This document shows, one piece after another, positions 14,728 through 21,401 of a stretch of 27,929 nt of DNA (positions within the stretch are counted from its first letter, which is position 1; every line of letters begins with the position of its first letter). The position numbers were made by a program, and so were the translations under genes. The notes beneath the pieces are model-generated. The model ran no database searches, was not told the DNA's origin, and saw nothing but the letters and a program-made list of their open reading frames with translations. The DNA comes from a virus, in IMG/VR virus record IMGVR_UViG_3300027861_001752, positions 1-27,929 of that record; one strand, written 5' to 3'.

Positions 14728-14973
14728 CTAAAATACGTAAAGGTATGTGCATGTTGGCACGTAGATCATGGCAACAATGAAAATTCTCATAGAAAACTTA
14801 TGTGAATTTTCTTTTAAGAATTTATATTCTTCATCTGTTAATAAATCACCAAAAAGTAATTCATGCTTAGTTCCTTTATATATTTTATCACACCAACTAT
14901 CAACTGTTGAAATTATAAATAATGATAAACATAACAATACAACACCGACTGTAATTGAAAACCAACTAACCAC
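14728..14973 (-). CDS. Small two-pass membrane protein
   Basis: An 81-residue protein from a GTG start that overlaps the primase stop by 8 bases. It has a hydrophobic segment at about residues 5-25 (ITVGVVLLCLSLFIISTV), a hydrophilic loop with DLLTDEEYKFLKEN, and a second segment at about 63-80 (IFIVAMIYVPTCTYLY). No family is recognised. It is followed by a 56-base gap with no visible gene before thyX. Confidence 0.65.
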   Translation of the reverse strand: MVSWFSITVGVVLLCLSLFIISTVDSWCDKIYKGTKHELLFGDLLTDEEYKFLKENSHKFSMRIFIVAMIYVPTCTYLYVF

Positions 14974-15976
14974 ATTCTTTACTCCACTTACTGATCTCTA
15001 AAAACAATGATATACCACTATATGTATTCTCTTCAATTACTTTCGTTACATCATGTCCGTTCATTGTCATTTCATTTATATCCTTCTCGTTTATTTTCTT
15101 TGGCCAGACCACAACCGGAAAGTCTTTTTCCCAGGCTCTTATCATCTGTTGTCGTATCTCTTTATTTCTAGGTTGATTGTCATAAATCAACACACATTGT
15201 TCTGGTGTATACTGTTTCTCAATTCTAGTCAAATCAGCATTACCCACAGCAACCGCATTTTGAATAAACAAGCTATCGAGTGGACCTTCTACCACATATA
15301 TCGTTTCATTCTCATTTACTCTATCAATACCATAGAGTAATGGAAATGGGCTGAATTTTGCTGTGTAGTAACGAAAAGGACTTTCGTCTAAAGCACGACA
15401 AGTGATACCGGAAAGATTTTTGTATTTATCAAAAAACGGAATTCCAAGTCGGTCTTTCACCTTCCCCTTCATGTTCAATTCAAAATGTTTTTCAATTGGT
15501 GAGAAGTCGTCTATGTAATATAGCCTACCGTAATGCTTTCTAGGTATTTCTCTTTTCGCACAGTATATATAACAAGAGTGGTCATGATCCAATTTTGAAA
15601 CTTTCGTATAATATTCATCCAATATATTTTCTTGATGGAACTTCGGGGTAGAAAATTCAAAGTGGTTATTTTTATTTTCAAAACTTTTTTTAGGTGACTC
15701 TTTAAATTTCTCCAATTTGTATTGATCAAACAAATGTGGATTAATATCTTTTAAAAAGAAACTGAATGATTTAACTGATGAACAATTATGACATTTATAA
15801 GTAAGATTATCTTTGTTTTGATACAAATAACCTCTTGTTTTTCTCTTATTTGTCTTAGAGTCGCCACATATAGGACATCTAAAATTAGAAAGAAAAGGAT
15901 TGTTTTGTTTTAAACTATATCTATCTAAATGAATTGACAATAAATTTGCATACTTCACATCTAGCCAGAGCATCAT
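14966..15976 (-). CDS. DNA primase, T4 gp61-like
   Basis: The 336-residue protein has an N-terminal zinc finger (Cys34, Cys37, Cys62, Cys65, in CPICGDS and CHNCSS) and a Toprim domain in the C-terminal half: VYVVEGPLDSLFI (catalytic Glu) near residue 228 and VLIYDNQPRNKE near 262 (Asp-x-Asn in place of the usual Asp-x-Asp). This is the layout of T4 gp61, which makes RNA primers for lagging-strand synthesis with the gp41 helicase. Two consecutive ATG codons follow GAGGTATTT, and either may be used. It is the first gene of the minus-strand replication and nucleotide unit and diverges from the orphan gene at 16052. Confidence 0.88.
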   Translation of the reverse strand: MMLWLDVKYANLLSIHLDRYSLKQNNPFLSNFRCPICGDSKTNKRKTRGYLYQNKDNLTYKCHNCSSVKSFSFFLKDINPHLFDQYKLEKFKESPKKSFENKNNHFEFSTPKFHQENILDEYYTKVSKLDHDHSCYIYCAKREIPRKHYGRLYYIDDFSPIEKHFELNMKGKVKDRLGIPFFDKYKNLSGITCRALDESPFRYYTAKFSPFPLLYGIDRVNENETIYVVEGPLDSLFIQNAVAVGNADLTRIEKQYTPEQCVLIYDNQPRNKEIRQQMIRAWEKDFPVVVWPKKINEKDINEMTMNGHDVTKVIEENTYSGISLFLEISKWSKECG

Positions 15977-16051
15977 AAATACCTCTAATCACAAACTACA
16001 TGGCCATTATATCATATACAGAGGTGATTGTCAAGAACTAGGAGAAAATAG
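15977..16051. promoter_or_regulatory. Divergent 75-base promoter region between primase and the orphan gene
   Basis: Both genes are read outward from here. The primase side has AGAGG before its ATG, and the orphan side has AGGAG seven bases before its ATG. An AT-rich TATATCATATA stretch in the middle could serve as a -10 element in either direction. No exact T4 late consensus is present, which suggests early or middle expression. Confidence 0.45.
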
Positions 16052-17563
16052 ATGGGTTTTCAGAACGTAGATAAAAATAAATTATTAAAAGTGAAAACTG
16101 GTTCGGATTTATTTTCGTCTATAATATCTATGGGTGATATTTGGAGAATGGATGAGAATGTTGTATCTTCTTGGAACATGGTAAAATGGCCGATTTTGTC
16201 CAACAAACAGATAGAATTGAAAAGTAGAAAAGAAGTAGTGGAAAAAATTATAAATGAATTTAAAAATGTAGGAAAATATAAAATAGGAGAATATATAACC
16301 CTCGATATTGGAGTACAAAGGGTCAAATTTCAAGGAACTGGTCAAGTAACAGATAGTGCGGGAAGAAAAATATCCGAAGCAACTATGACTAGAATGCAAG
16401 AATTGGGCTCTGCTTGGATTTTTAAAAGATCTATACAAGATAATAAGTCTTGGAGTAATTGGGAAGATATAAGAAAAGATAAAAAGACAATGAATGAATT
16501 ATTTAAAATATGGAAAACAATTGGTAAATCAGATGATGTAGGAGACGATTGGTTACAGAATTTCTATAAACAAAATGAAGTTTTAATTAAAAAAATATCA
16601 AAATCCACTTTTACGGAATTCAATAGAGAAAGCGAATATACTTTACCCGGTTCGCGCAAGGGCCCAGAAACGTTTATGGATTGGGCGACAAAATTAGTTA
16701 AAGAATATTGCGGAGTTTCTAAAAAGGATAACTGGAATCCAGCAGATATATGGTTGATTCAAGATGAGGATAAACACAGAAAAAAAATACTGGACGTTTT
16801 GTCTGGTAATAAAAAGAACGGTAATGCAGAGGAACAGAAAAGAAATTTACTAGAAATAAATGCAATTTTCAGAACATTATTTAAAAGCAAACAAGTATTT
16901 GGAATCTCTTTGAAGAAGGTTTCTGGTAATAAGGCTCAGATTGTATATCAAAATCATAACGAGACTTTCTTTAAAAATTTAGACTCTCTAACATTTGTGG
17001 TGAGTGAAATAAAAAACAATTTTTCTACTAAAATAGAAAAGGGTTTATTATCTTTTGGAACACAAGATTCTAGAATAGTTATGAAAGATAAAAATGCTGA
17101 ATACAATTTTCAAATAAAGGCCAATGATTCCACAAAAATGTCTGGTTTAAAATATGAACCTACAGCAAAAGGTGCTGGAGCTGCCAGATTGGGCAAATCA
17201 ACTGTAGAATTGGTGTTGAAGGCCTTAGTAAATCATAATTTAAAATTTGATCCATCAAAAGATTCTTATCCTGTTGATTTAGAAAAATTCATTAATAAAA
17301 AGGCACATTATAAAAGAATTATTACCAGATTAAAAGGTAGAGGTGTAGATTTTGCAGAAAATAATGTCAACACAATTATTGAAAATATAATGGCAGTTTT
17401 TGATACTAAACCGTATCTTGCGAATTCTAAATTACAACAATTAACATTTTTAGATTTGTTTACATCTTTACCCAAAGATGAAATGGATGAGTTAGGCACA
17501 GATATGGTGTTTTTTGCGATGAAAGTTGGAAGAAATTACGGACCCTTTGCTAAAATTTACTAA
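16052..17563 (+). CDS. Orphan 503-residue protein, candidate PD-(D/E)XK-type nuclease
   Basis: The gene stands alone on the plus strand between the primase and the late cluster, with a strong AGGAG site. The protein is soluble and Lys-rich. Its middle has NWNPADIWLIQDED (about residue 227) and, some 60 residues on, IFRTLFKSKQVFGISLKKV (about residue 282). A Pro-Ala-Asp-Ile strand followed by Ile-Ser-Leu-Lys is the arrangement of metal-binding residues in PD-(D/E)XK nucleases with a Ser in place of the acidic residue. The N part has IGEYITLDIG and ELGSAWIFKR, and the C part KGAGAARLGKSTVELVL. I do not recognise a named family. A host-takeover, exclusion or anti-defence nuclease is plausible but unproven. 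Its base use is more purine- and AT-rich than its neighbours. Confidence 0.75.
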   Translation: MGFQNVDKNKLLKVKTGSDLFSSIISMGDIWRMDENVVSSWNMVKWPILSNKQIELKSRKEVVEKIINEFKNVGKYKIGEYITLDIGVQRVKFQGTGQVTDSAGRKISEATMTRMQELGSAWIFKRSIQDNKSWSNWEDIRKDKKTMNELFKIWKTIGKSDDVGDDWLQNFYKQNEVLIKKISKSTFTEFNRESEYTLPGSRKGPETFMDWATKLVKEYCGVSKKDNWNPADIWLIQDEDKHRKKILDVLSGNKKNGNAEEQKRNLLEINAIFRTLFKSKQVFGISLKKVSGNKAQIVYQNHNETFFKNLDSLTFVVSEIKNNFSTKIEKGLLSFGTQDSRIVMKDKNAEYNFQIKANDSTKMSGLKYEPTAKGAGAARLGKSTVELVLKALVNHNLKFDPSKDSYPVDLEKFINKKAHYKRIITRLKGRGVDFAENNVNTIIENIMAVFDTKPYLANSKLQQLTFLDLFTSLPKDEMDELGTDMVFFAMKVGRNYGPFAKIY

Positions 17564-17622
17564 GGATGTGCATCCAAATCAAGTAATTGTATAGGATGCC
17601 ACCTATCTTTAATCTTTTTCAT
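17560..17622 (-). CDS. Possible 20-residue microprotein at the end of the late unit
   Basis: The frame begins with an ATGA overlap with the stop of the membrane protein gene at 17619 and ends with TAG at 17560-17562, sharing bases with the stop of the convergent orphan gene. The product has RWHPIQLLDLDAHP, a composition that looks protein-like. It could be a coupled microprotein or the stump of a gene cut off when the orphan gene was inserted. The same bases contain a short stem ATAGG-CCTAT followed by T-rich DNA on the plus strand, possibly the orphan gene's terminator. Confidence 0.35.
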   Translation of the reverse strand: MKKIKDRWHPIQLLDLDAHP

Positions 17623-17804
17623 TTACGAAAATCAGTATTTTTTTCAATATCAGAACTCAATATTGTTAAAGAAGTGTCCATGGTACTAATTTTTTCCGTT
17701 ATTTCAAAATAAGCAGCCACCGCAACTGCTGTTGCAAATACCAGCGTGATTATATTTTTCAGAGGTACCTGTATTTCGGTATCTTCGTTTAGTTTCTTAG
17801 ACAT
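17619..17804 (-). CDS. Small membrane protein next to the cyclase gene
   Basis: A 61-residue protein with an acidic N terminus, one membrane segment at about residues 18-35 (ITLVFATAVAVAAYF) and a polar C-terminal tail (ISTMDTSLTILSSDIEKN). Its ATG overlaps the cyclase stop by 8 bases. Size and topology would fit a holin accessory or anti-holin-type protein, but there is no diagnostic motif. Confidence 0.7.
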   Translation of the reverse strand: MSKKLNEDTEIQVPLKNIITLVFATAVAVAAYFEITEKISTMDTSLTILSSDIEKNTDFRK

Positions 17805-18303
17805 TTAATTTATTTAATATTTCTGAATCAATTAAAATTTCACCATTATCGGCGGTGTTTTCTCCTAAACGAAAAGCTTTATTTACAGGATCACCAAAAA
17901 CATTCACGAGATTACCTTCATCATCCTTTACTTCTAAAAATTCGCCATACGATATTCCACATGACATTTCTATGTCTTCTTGATCGTCGCACCATTTTCT
18001 TATGTCAAGAGCACAATTTACAGCCTCGTCTATTGTGTCAAACTTAACAAAAATATCATCGGCCAATATTCTTATCGAAACTCCATTGTGCTTTTCAAAG
18101 ATATATTGACAGTTATTTTTCATTTTTTCGATCAGTGAAAGAAAGTATACAATACCCTTTTCTTGTGTTATTCGTGTGAAATCTGACATATCCCATATAG
18201 CAATTGCACCTTTTGTACCATACAATTCCCATATCTCGTTTTCTATATTTTTTCTTTCAGAATCTTTTGCTTGAGAATACTTTTCTAGAAGGTCCGAAAT
18301 CAT
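17797..18303 (-). CDS. Stand-alone class III nucleotide cyclase domain
   Basis: From the ATG at 18303 the protein is 168 residues and consists almost only of a class III (adenylate/guanylate) cyclase catalytic domain. Metal-binding Asp38 lies in AIWDMSDFT and Asp82 in RILADDIFVKF. The transition-state Asn141 and Arg145 are in VNKAFRL, after FGDP. Positions that choose the base differ from the common adenylate cyclase pattern: Arg78 or nearby replaces the Lys, and Asn134 replaces the Asp before the FG pair. The product nucleotide therefore cannot be named. Class III enzymes work as dimers. The longer frame starting at 18390 would add a hydrophobic N terminus, but it overlaps the upstream gene by 91 bases, whereas 18303 makes a clean ATGA overlap. 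The gene lies among late lysis genes. Confidence 0.82.
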   Translation of the reverse strand: MISDLLEKYSQAKDSERKNIENEIWELYGTKGAIAIWDMSDFTRITQEKGIVYFLSLIEKMKNNCQYIFEKHNGVSIRILADDIFVKFDTIDEAVNCALDIRKWCDDQEDIEMSCGISYGEFLEVKDDEGNLVNVFGDPVNKAFRLGENTADNGEILIDSEILNKLNV

Positions 18304-18653
18304 TTCAATATGCCTAGTATACCATCTATTTGTAATATGGAAATAAAGAACACAATAGATGCAACCACACCAGAAAATATAAGTTTCCATTTCTGAACAT
18401 CTTTCTCAAGTTTAGATAGTCTATCAGAAACTTCTGTACGAAACAATCTAAACTCATCCACAAATTCTCTTTTCATAGAATGAATCCTCTGATGTATGAC
18501 TTCAGTTTGTTCTTCTTGTGTAGTCAGTCTTTCGTTTTGGACCGCAGCCATCTTGTCTATATTTTGAACAAGTGATTGTAAATTATCAAGAGCTGTATCA
18601 AATCTATCCACAATTCTCGTAAGATATTCTACTTCTCTTTTAATTTCTTCCAT
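18300..18653 (-). CDS. Coiled-coil protein with C-terminal membrane anchor (XhlA-like layout)
   Basis: From ATG 18653, two bases after the previous stop, the protein has 117 residues. Residues 1-85 are heptad-like, with long charged helices (for example FVDEFRLFRTEVSDRLSKLE), and residues 88-110 are a membrane segment (LIFSGVVASIVFFISIL). A cytoplasmic coiled coil with a C-terminal tail anchor is the layout of XhlA-type lysis accessory proteins. It is coupled by ATGA to the cyclase gene downstream, so a link between lysis timing and the cyclase is conceivable. A longer TTG-type start at 18722 would overlap the upstream gene and is less likely. Confidence 0.7.
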   Translation of the reverse strand: MEEIKREVEYLTRIVDRFDTALDNLQSLVQNIDKMAAVQNERLTTQEEQTEVIHQRIHSMKREFVDEFRLFRTEVSDRLSKLEKDVQKWKLIFSGVVASIVFFISILQIDGILGILK

Positions 18654-18655
18654 TT

Positions 18656-19189
18656 TTAGTATCCTTTTATTGCTGACCAACCGAACCAGCGGACAGCTCT
18701 GTATGTTGCGTTGATTTTCCACATAGGAACTTTTGGTCTACTATCTAACATAGCATAATAAAATACTTTGTCACATAACTTCCGCAAATGTTGTTTTCTC
18801 CTTTTATCTAAATTTTTATTGCGATCAATATACAACTCAAATATAGTATAAAGAAAATCATGTATTACTGCTGCACGAGCTACATCAGTTGGAGCAATTA
18901 ACCACCATAAAGGTCTAGGAACAGATGCTAAATCTGTTTGAAATCCTGTCGGCACACGAATAATAAGAGTTTCATTTCCATTTGCTCCTATATCAATAAG
19001 CGTTTCATAAAACGAGTTTGTTGCCAATAATTCATGTATACTGTTATTATAATTTAATAAATCTATAGCTATACGCCACAAATCGATTTTATCTAAAATA
19101 TCGTTTGTGTAGTATGTTAAGGGTTTTGTTAAAGACCAAATTTTGGATGACTTAAATTCTGCTTTTAATGCACTATTAAATTTACCCAT
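18656..19189 (-). CDS. DUF1353-family protein
   Basis: The 177-residue protein has VPTGFQTDLASVPRPLWWL at about residues 79-97 and ARAAVIHDFLYT at about 105, the two conserved blocks of the DUF1353 family, found in many tailed phages. The conserved Asp and His residues suggest a metal-dependent or structural role, but the function is unknown. It is often near lysis or tail genes, which fits here. Its ATG directly follows the TAA of the EF-hand membrane protein gene. Confidence 0.85.
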   Translation of the reverse strand: MGKFNSALKAEFKSSKIWSLTKPLTYYTNDILDKIDLWRIAIDLLNYNNSIHELLATNSFYETLIDIGANGNETLIIRVPTGFQTDLASVPRPLWWLIAPTDVARAAVIHDFLYTIFELYIDRNKNLDKRRKQHLRKLCDKVFYYAMLDSRPKVPMWKINATYRAVRWFGWSAIKGY

Positions 19190-19483
19190 TTATTTTTTTC
19201 CTAATGAAGCATTTTTAGACATATACGCTGTGACGCCCATATAAGCGCCAACAATAGATGCGTTACTTAAATAGAATAATGTGATTAAATCACTTAATGC
19301 TTTAATACGAGTATCGGGAAATATCGGTAGGAATAGAAATATAGTTACAATAACCATCGACCAGATAGCAATGTATACTAATTTCGTTTGAGTTTCGTTT
19401 TTTAACAGCAGATTAACTGTTTCTGCTTCTTGTTCGGTGACTAGGCCGTCATCGTCAAGGTCCGCTTTTCTTCTCGGTGCCAT
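19190..19483 (-). CDS. Two-pass membrane protein with an N-terminal EF-hand-like loop, holin candidate
   Basis: Residues 8-19 read DLDDDGLVTEQE, a canonical calcium loop with Asp at positions 1, 3 and 5, Gly at 6, a hydrophobic residue at 8 and Glu at 12. Two membrane segments follow at about residues 35-54 (LVYIAIWSMVIVTIFLFLP) and 65-86 (LITLFYLSNASIVGAYMGVTA), and the protein ends in Lys. Size, two membrane passes and its place right after the spanins make it a holin candidate. The EF-hand loop would sit on the same side as both termini. The gene overlaps the outer spanin by 29 bases. Confidence 0.75.
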   Translation of the reverse strand: MAPRRKADLDDDGLVTEQEAETVNLLLKNETQTKLVYIAIWSMVIVTIFLFLPIFPDTRIKALSDLITLFYLSNASIVGAYMGVTAYMSKNASLGKK

Positions 19484-19826
19484 CTACATTATCCTCGTAA
19501 TATTTACGGTATTCGTTCAGAATATACTGATATTGAATAATGTAGTTGCGAATTTTATTCATGTTTAATGATAATCTTTCATAGTCATTATCAGTTAAAC
19601 CAATAAGAACTGGATCTATGTTTTTCTCTTTCAATTGTTCAAATATCTCTTTAGCATTTTGTTCTGTAACAACACGCCATTTTACATCATCTAATTCAAT
19701 CTTTTCAGGATTATTTAAGTTCAACGGCGTTTTTTCTATCGGTTTAGAAAAAACTTCTAACGGTTTGATTGTACTACATCCACTAAGGATTAGTACTAAC
19801 GCTGTCGCAATTATTGTTCGCTTCAT
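19455..19826 (-). CDS. Outer-membrane lipoprotein, o-spanin (Rz1-like)
   Basis: From the ATG at 19826 the protein has a lipoprotein signal peptide: KR, then TIIATALVLILSGC, with the lipobox Leu-Ser-Gly-Cys and lipidated Cys17. The mature part is about 107 residues, hydrophilic and helical at the end (YIIQYQYILNEYRKYYED), longer than lambda Rz1. The start lies inside the inner-spanin gene (44-base overlap in another frame), the typical Rz/Rz1 arrangement. Together they would fuse the inner and outer membranes at the end of lysis. An upstream TTG is possible but gives a poorer signal peptide. Confidence 0.75.
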   Translation of the reverse strand: MKRTIIATALVLILSGCSTIKPLEVFSKPIEKTPLNLNNPEKIELDDVKWRVVTEQNAKEIFEQLKEKNIDPVLIGLTDNDYERLSLNMNKIRNYIIQYQYILNEYRKYYEDNVDGTEKKSGP

Positions 19827-20232
19827 TTCTAGAAATACTTTCAAAACACTTGAATACCTTCTGTGTGCCTTTATTTATAATCTTTTCTATCAGTCCACCT
19901 TTTTTTAAAAGAAGTTCTCCAAAATCTCTTTTTGAACCATCTTCTTTAATCTTGTTGAACTTAGATTTCAAATTTATCATATTTTCTTCAAGTGTTTTAT
20001 TTATGTTTTGTTGTTTTTCGTATGATGCTGCAATTGCTTGCATTTCTATTTCTTTTTGTTCTAATGCAAGCTTTTGTTCTTGCTGAGCCATTAATAACTT
20101 TGTGTTATTTTCTTTGAGTGTGGCGATATCAGTCAATTTTGATTTGATATACATGCCACCGGTGAGGAGTGTGCCACCCAGAATGAGTGGCATCAAAAAT
20201 GGTTTTATTACTAATAAGATTCCGCTATACAT
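19783..20232 (-). CDS. Inner-membrane spanin (Rz-like)
   Basis: From the ATG at 20232, with GAGGT eight bases upstream, the protein is 149 residues. An N-terminal membrane anchor covers about residues 5-25 (LLVIKPFLMPLILGGTLL). A long periplasmic coiled coil follows (about 30-90, rich in Gln, Glu and Lys), then FGELLLKKGGLIEKIINKGTQKVF, a motif I associate with spanins of marine T4-like phages. Overlap with the lipoprotein gene, a canonical late promoter at 20265 and the upstream endolysin support the assignment. Confidence 0.8.
   Translation of the reverse strand: MYSGILLVIKPFLMPLILGGTLLTGGMYIKSKLTDIATLKENNTKLLMAQQEQKLALEQKEIEMQAIAASYEKQQNINKTLEENMINLKSKFNKIKEDGSKRDFGELLLKKGGLIEKIINKGTQKVFKCFESISRNEANNNCDSVSTNP
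19872..19879 (-). promoter_or_regulatory. T4-type late promoter inside the inner-spanin gene
   Basis: The minus strand reads TATAAATA here, an exact match to the T4 late consensus, about 45 bases before the o-spanin ATG. It could give the o-spanin and downstream lysis genes their own transcript. Because it lies in coding DNA it could also be a chance match. Confidence 0.45.
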
Positions 20233-20264
20233 TGGGTGCAACCTCGTGGTCGGGATCTTATATC

Positions 20265-20272
20265 TATTTATA
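20265..20272 (-). promoter_or_regulatory. T4-type late promoter for the spanin genes
   Basis: TATAAATA on the minus strand, in the 48-base gap between the small lipoprotein and the inner spanin, 32 bases before the spanin ATG with a GAGGT ribosome-binding site between. Placement and exact consensus make this one of the clearest promoters in the window. Confidence 0.75.
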
Positions 20273-20280
20273 AAACCACA

Positions 20281-20445
20281 TCAGAAATTAAAATGTATCC
20301 AGTAAGGTACGGTTGAAACAAAATCAGGAGAACTAGTGGCCCATGTATGTGTATTGTGTTTCACATCCGCGTGCCAAGTACAACCAGTCAGTGCAAAACA
20401 AAGGAAAAGAGGAACGATTTTTTTCATTTTATTTAACGTTTTCAT
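20281..20445 (-). CDS. Small lipoprotein of the lysis cassette
   Basis: A 54-residue protein from an ATG with GGAG six bases upstream. It has a Lys-containing N terminus, a hydrophobic stretch (IVPLFLCFALTG) and Cys22 in the lipobox Leu-Thr-Gly-Cys. The mature peptide is about 33 residues and ends with aromatic residues (VPYWIHFNF). A second ATG at 20427 would also keep the signal. A small outer-membrane lipoprotein beside an endolysin and spanins may be an extra o-spanin or a superinfection-exclusion lipoprotein. It is too short for length-based calling and is missing from simple gene lists. Confidence 0.8.
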   Translation of the reverse strand: MKTLNKMKKIVPLFLCFALTGCTWHADVKHNTHTWATSSPDFVSTVPYWIHFNF

Positions 20446-20448
20446 CTC

Positions 20449-20538
20449 TTACTCCATTAGTTCGAAGTGCTTCGATTTTATGTGTCTGTTTAAGTTAGCC
20501 CGCATTCCTTTTCCGCAGTGCGGGTAATTATGGACCAT
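20449..20538 (-). CDS. Possible 29-residue zinc-finger-like microprotein
   Basis: The frame starts one base after the endolysin stop (TAATATG) and ends three bases before the lipoprotein ATG, filling the gap exactly. Its product contains HCGKGMRANLNRHIKSKH, resembling the second half of a C2H2 finger (one Cys, then His-x4-His), but the first Cys position appears to be Tyr or His, so zinc binding is doubtful. It is very basic. Its last codons supply the GGAG ribosome-binding site of the lipoprotein gene, so translation through it may couple the two genes. Confidence 0.45.
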   Translation of the reverse strand: MVHNYPHCGKGMRANLNRHIKSKHFELME

Positions 20539-20539
20539 A

Positions 20540-20992
20540 TTAATCCATCAACTCAAAGTGCGGACCGTCCAGAAAAGGTCGTTTACCCTGTGAACGACGA
20601 AGCGCAATATATGAATCAGTAGCTTCTTGCATTGTGCCATCCCATTCAACAATGTTTGATACGTTCCATGCAGCACCCCACCGAATGTGCAAATCTTTTG
20701 CATCAGCCGCTGCTTTCATTGCATCGGCAATATCATCATACAATGACATTTCCCAACTCAAACGAGAACCAATATACGCCGCAAGATCAACCGCATTACC
20801 AGTAAGATGTTTACTTTTCATTGTTTGAGATGCTCGTGAAGCAACAAGCTCACGTTGTCTTTCGATAGTGCGTAGACCTTCAATCACACCAAAATCGACC
20901 TTTGTTAACATGATAGCATCATGCACACACTCTACTAGAGCAGGTTTAACACCTTCTAATCGACTCAAACTTCTCTTGCTTAATTTAAACAT
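20540..20992 (-). CDS. Endolysin, M15-type peptidoglycan peptidase
   Basis: The 150-residue protein has the D-Ala-D-Ala carboxypeptidase/L-alanyl-D-glutamate endopeptidase pattern: GLRTIERQ (Arg41), SKHLTGNAVDL (zinc ligands His62 and Asp69), IRWGAAW near 104, and GPHFEL (His145, the third zinc ligand) at the end. It cuts peptide cross-links in host peptidoglycan at lysis. It has no signal peptide or membrane segment, so it needs a holin. GAGG precedes the ATG. Downstream lie the lipoprotein, spanins and a holin candidate. Confidence 0.9.
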   Translation of the reverse strand: MFKLSKRSLSRLEGVKPALVECVHDAIMLTKVDFGVIEGLRTIERQRELVASRASQTMKSKHLTGNAVDLAAYIGSRLSWEMSLYDDIADAMKAAADAKDLHIRWGAAWNVSNIVEWDGTMQEATDSYIALRRSQGKRPFLDGPHFELMD

Positions 20993-21000
20993 AATTTACC

Positions 21001-21228
21001 TCAATTTCTAAATGGATTCAATCCCATGGCAACTCTTGCATATCTGTCAGCTGTTCTTTCTTTTCTGTCAACTTCCGAAGAGTTGCCTTTTAGATCAGCG
21101 CTTTGTGCTTTTGAGTATTCTCTATCTTCTCGATCCTTAGCGATTCCCTTTCCATAACCAGGAATTACCTTACGCTTAAGACCTTCAATACCTTTGGCTT
21201 CATTAACAAATTCTGTAAATGTTTTCAT
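21001..21228 (-). CDS. Basic protein with a capsid-targeting-like N terminus
   Basis: A 75-residue, highly charged protein beginning MKTFTEFVNEAK, close to the T4 internal-protein targeting peptide MKTYQEFIAEA. Val-Asn-Glu followed by Ala resembles the T4 prohead protease site (Leu/Ile-x-Glu, cut before Ala). The rest is rich in Lys, Arg, Glu and Asp, with RKVIPGYGKGIAKDREDREY and ADRYARVAMGLNPFRN. The start is set by an ATGA overlap with the upstream member of the same group. Predicted, not shown, to be packaged in the head. Confidence 0.75.
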   Translation of the reverse strand: MKTFTEFVNEAKGIEGLKRKVIPGYGKGIAKDREDREYSKAQSADLKGNSSEVDRKERTADRYARVAMGLNPFRN

Positions 21229-21395
21229 CTCATGCCTCGTTTTTTCATTAGTTCGATGGCTTTTCGATTTTGTTCCTTTTGATGTTCGTACTTGTCCTGT
21301 TTTGCTTTCTTTCGACTCTCGGGTGTTCCGCCAAAAATTCCAGCCATAGGATCTACTGGTTTCCAGTTTTCAACAAACTCTTTAAATGTTTTCAT
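21225..21395 (-). CDS. 56-residue basic protein with a capsid-targeting-like N terminus
   Basis: The frame begins MKTFKEFVENWKP and ends RKAIELMKKRGMR, with PMAGIFGGTPESRKKAKQ between. It is flanked tightly: six bases after the stop of the zinc-binding neighbour and an ATGA overlap with the next gene, which also starts MKTF. The N terminus matches the other four members, though a clean Leu/Ile-x-Glu cleavage site is not obvious. It falls below common length cut-offs but should be treated as a real gene. Confidence 0.8.
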   Translation of the reverse strand: MKTFKEFVENWKPVDPMAGIFGGTPESRKKAKQDKYEHQKEQNRKAIELMKKRGMR

Positions 21396-21401
21396 ATGTT
21401 T

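Noticed and set aside
18304-18390. N-terminal membrane extension of the cyclase
   Set aside because: It would require a 91-base overlap with the coiled-coil gene, while the ATG at 18303 makes a standard ATGA overlap and gives the complete cyclase domain.
20494-20519. CCCGCA...TGCGGG inverted repeat downstream of the endolysin
   Set aside because: The stem is only 6 bp with a 14-base loop, no T-run, and it lies in the middle of coupled lysis genes, so a terminator here is unlikely.
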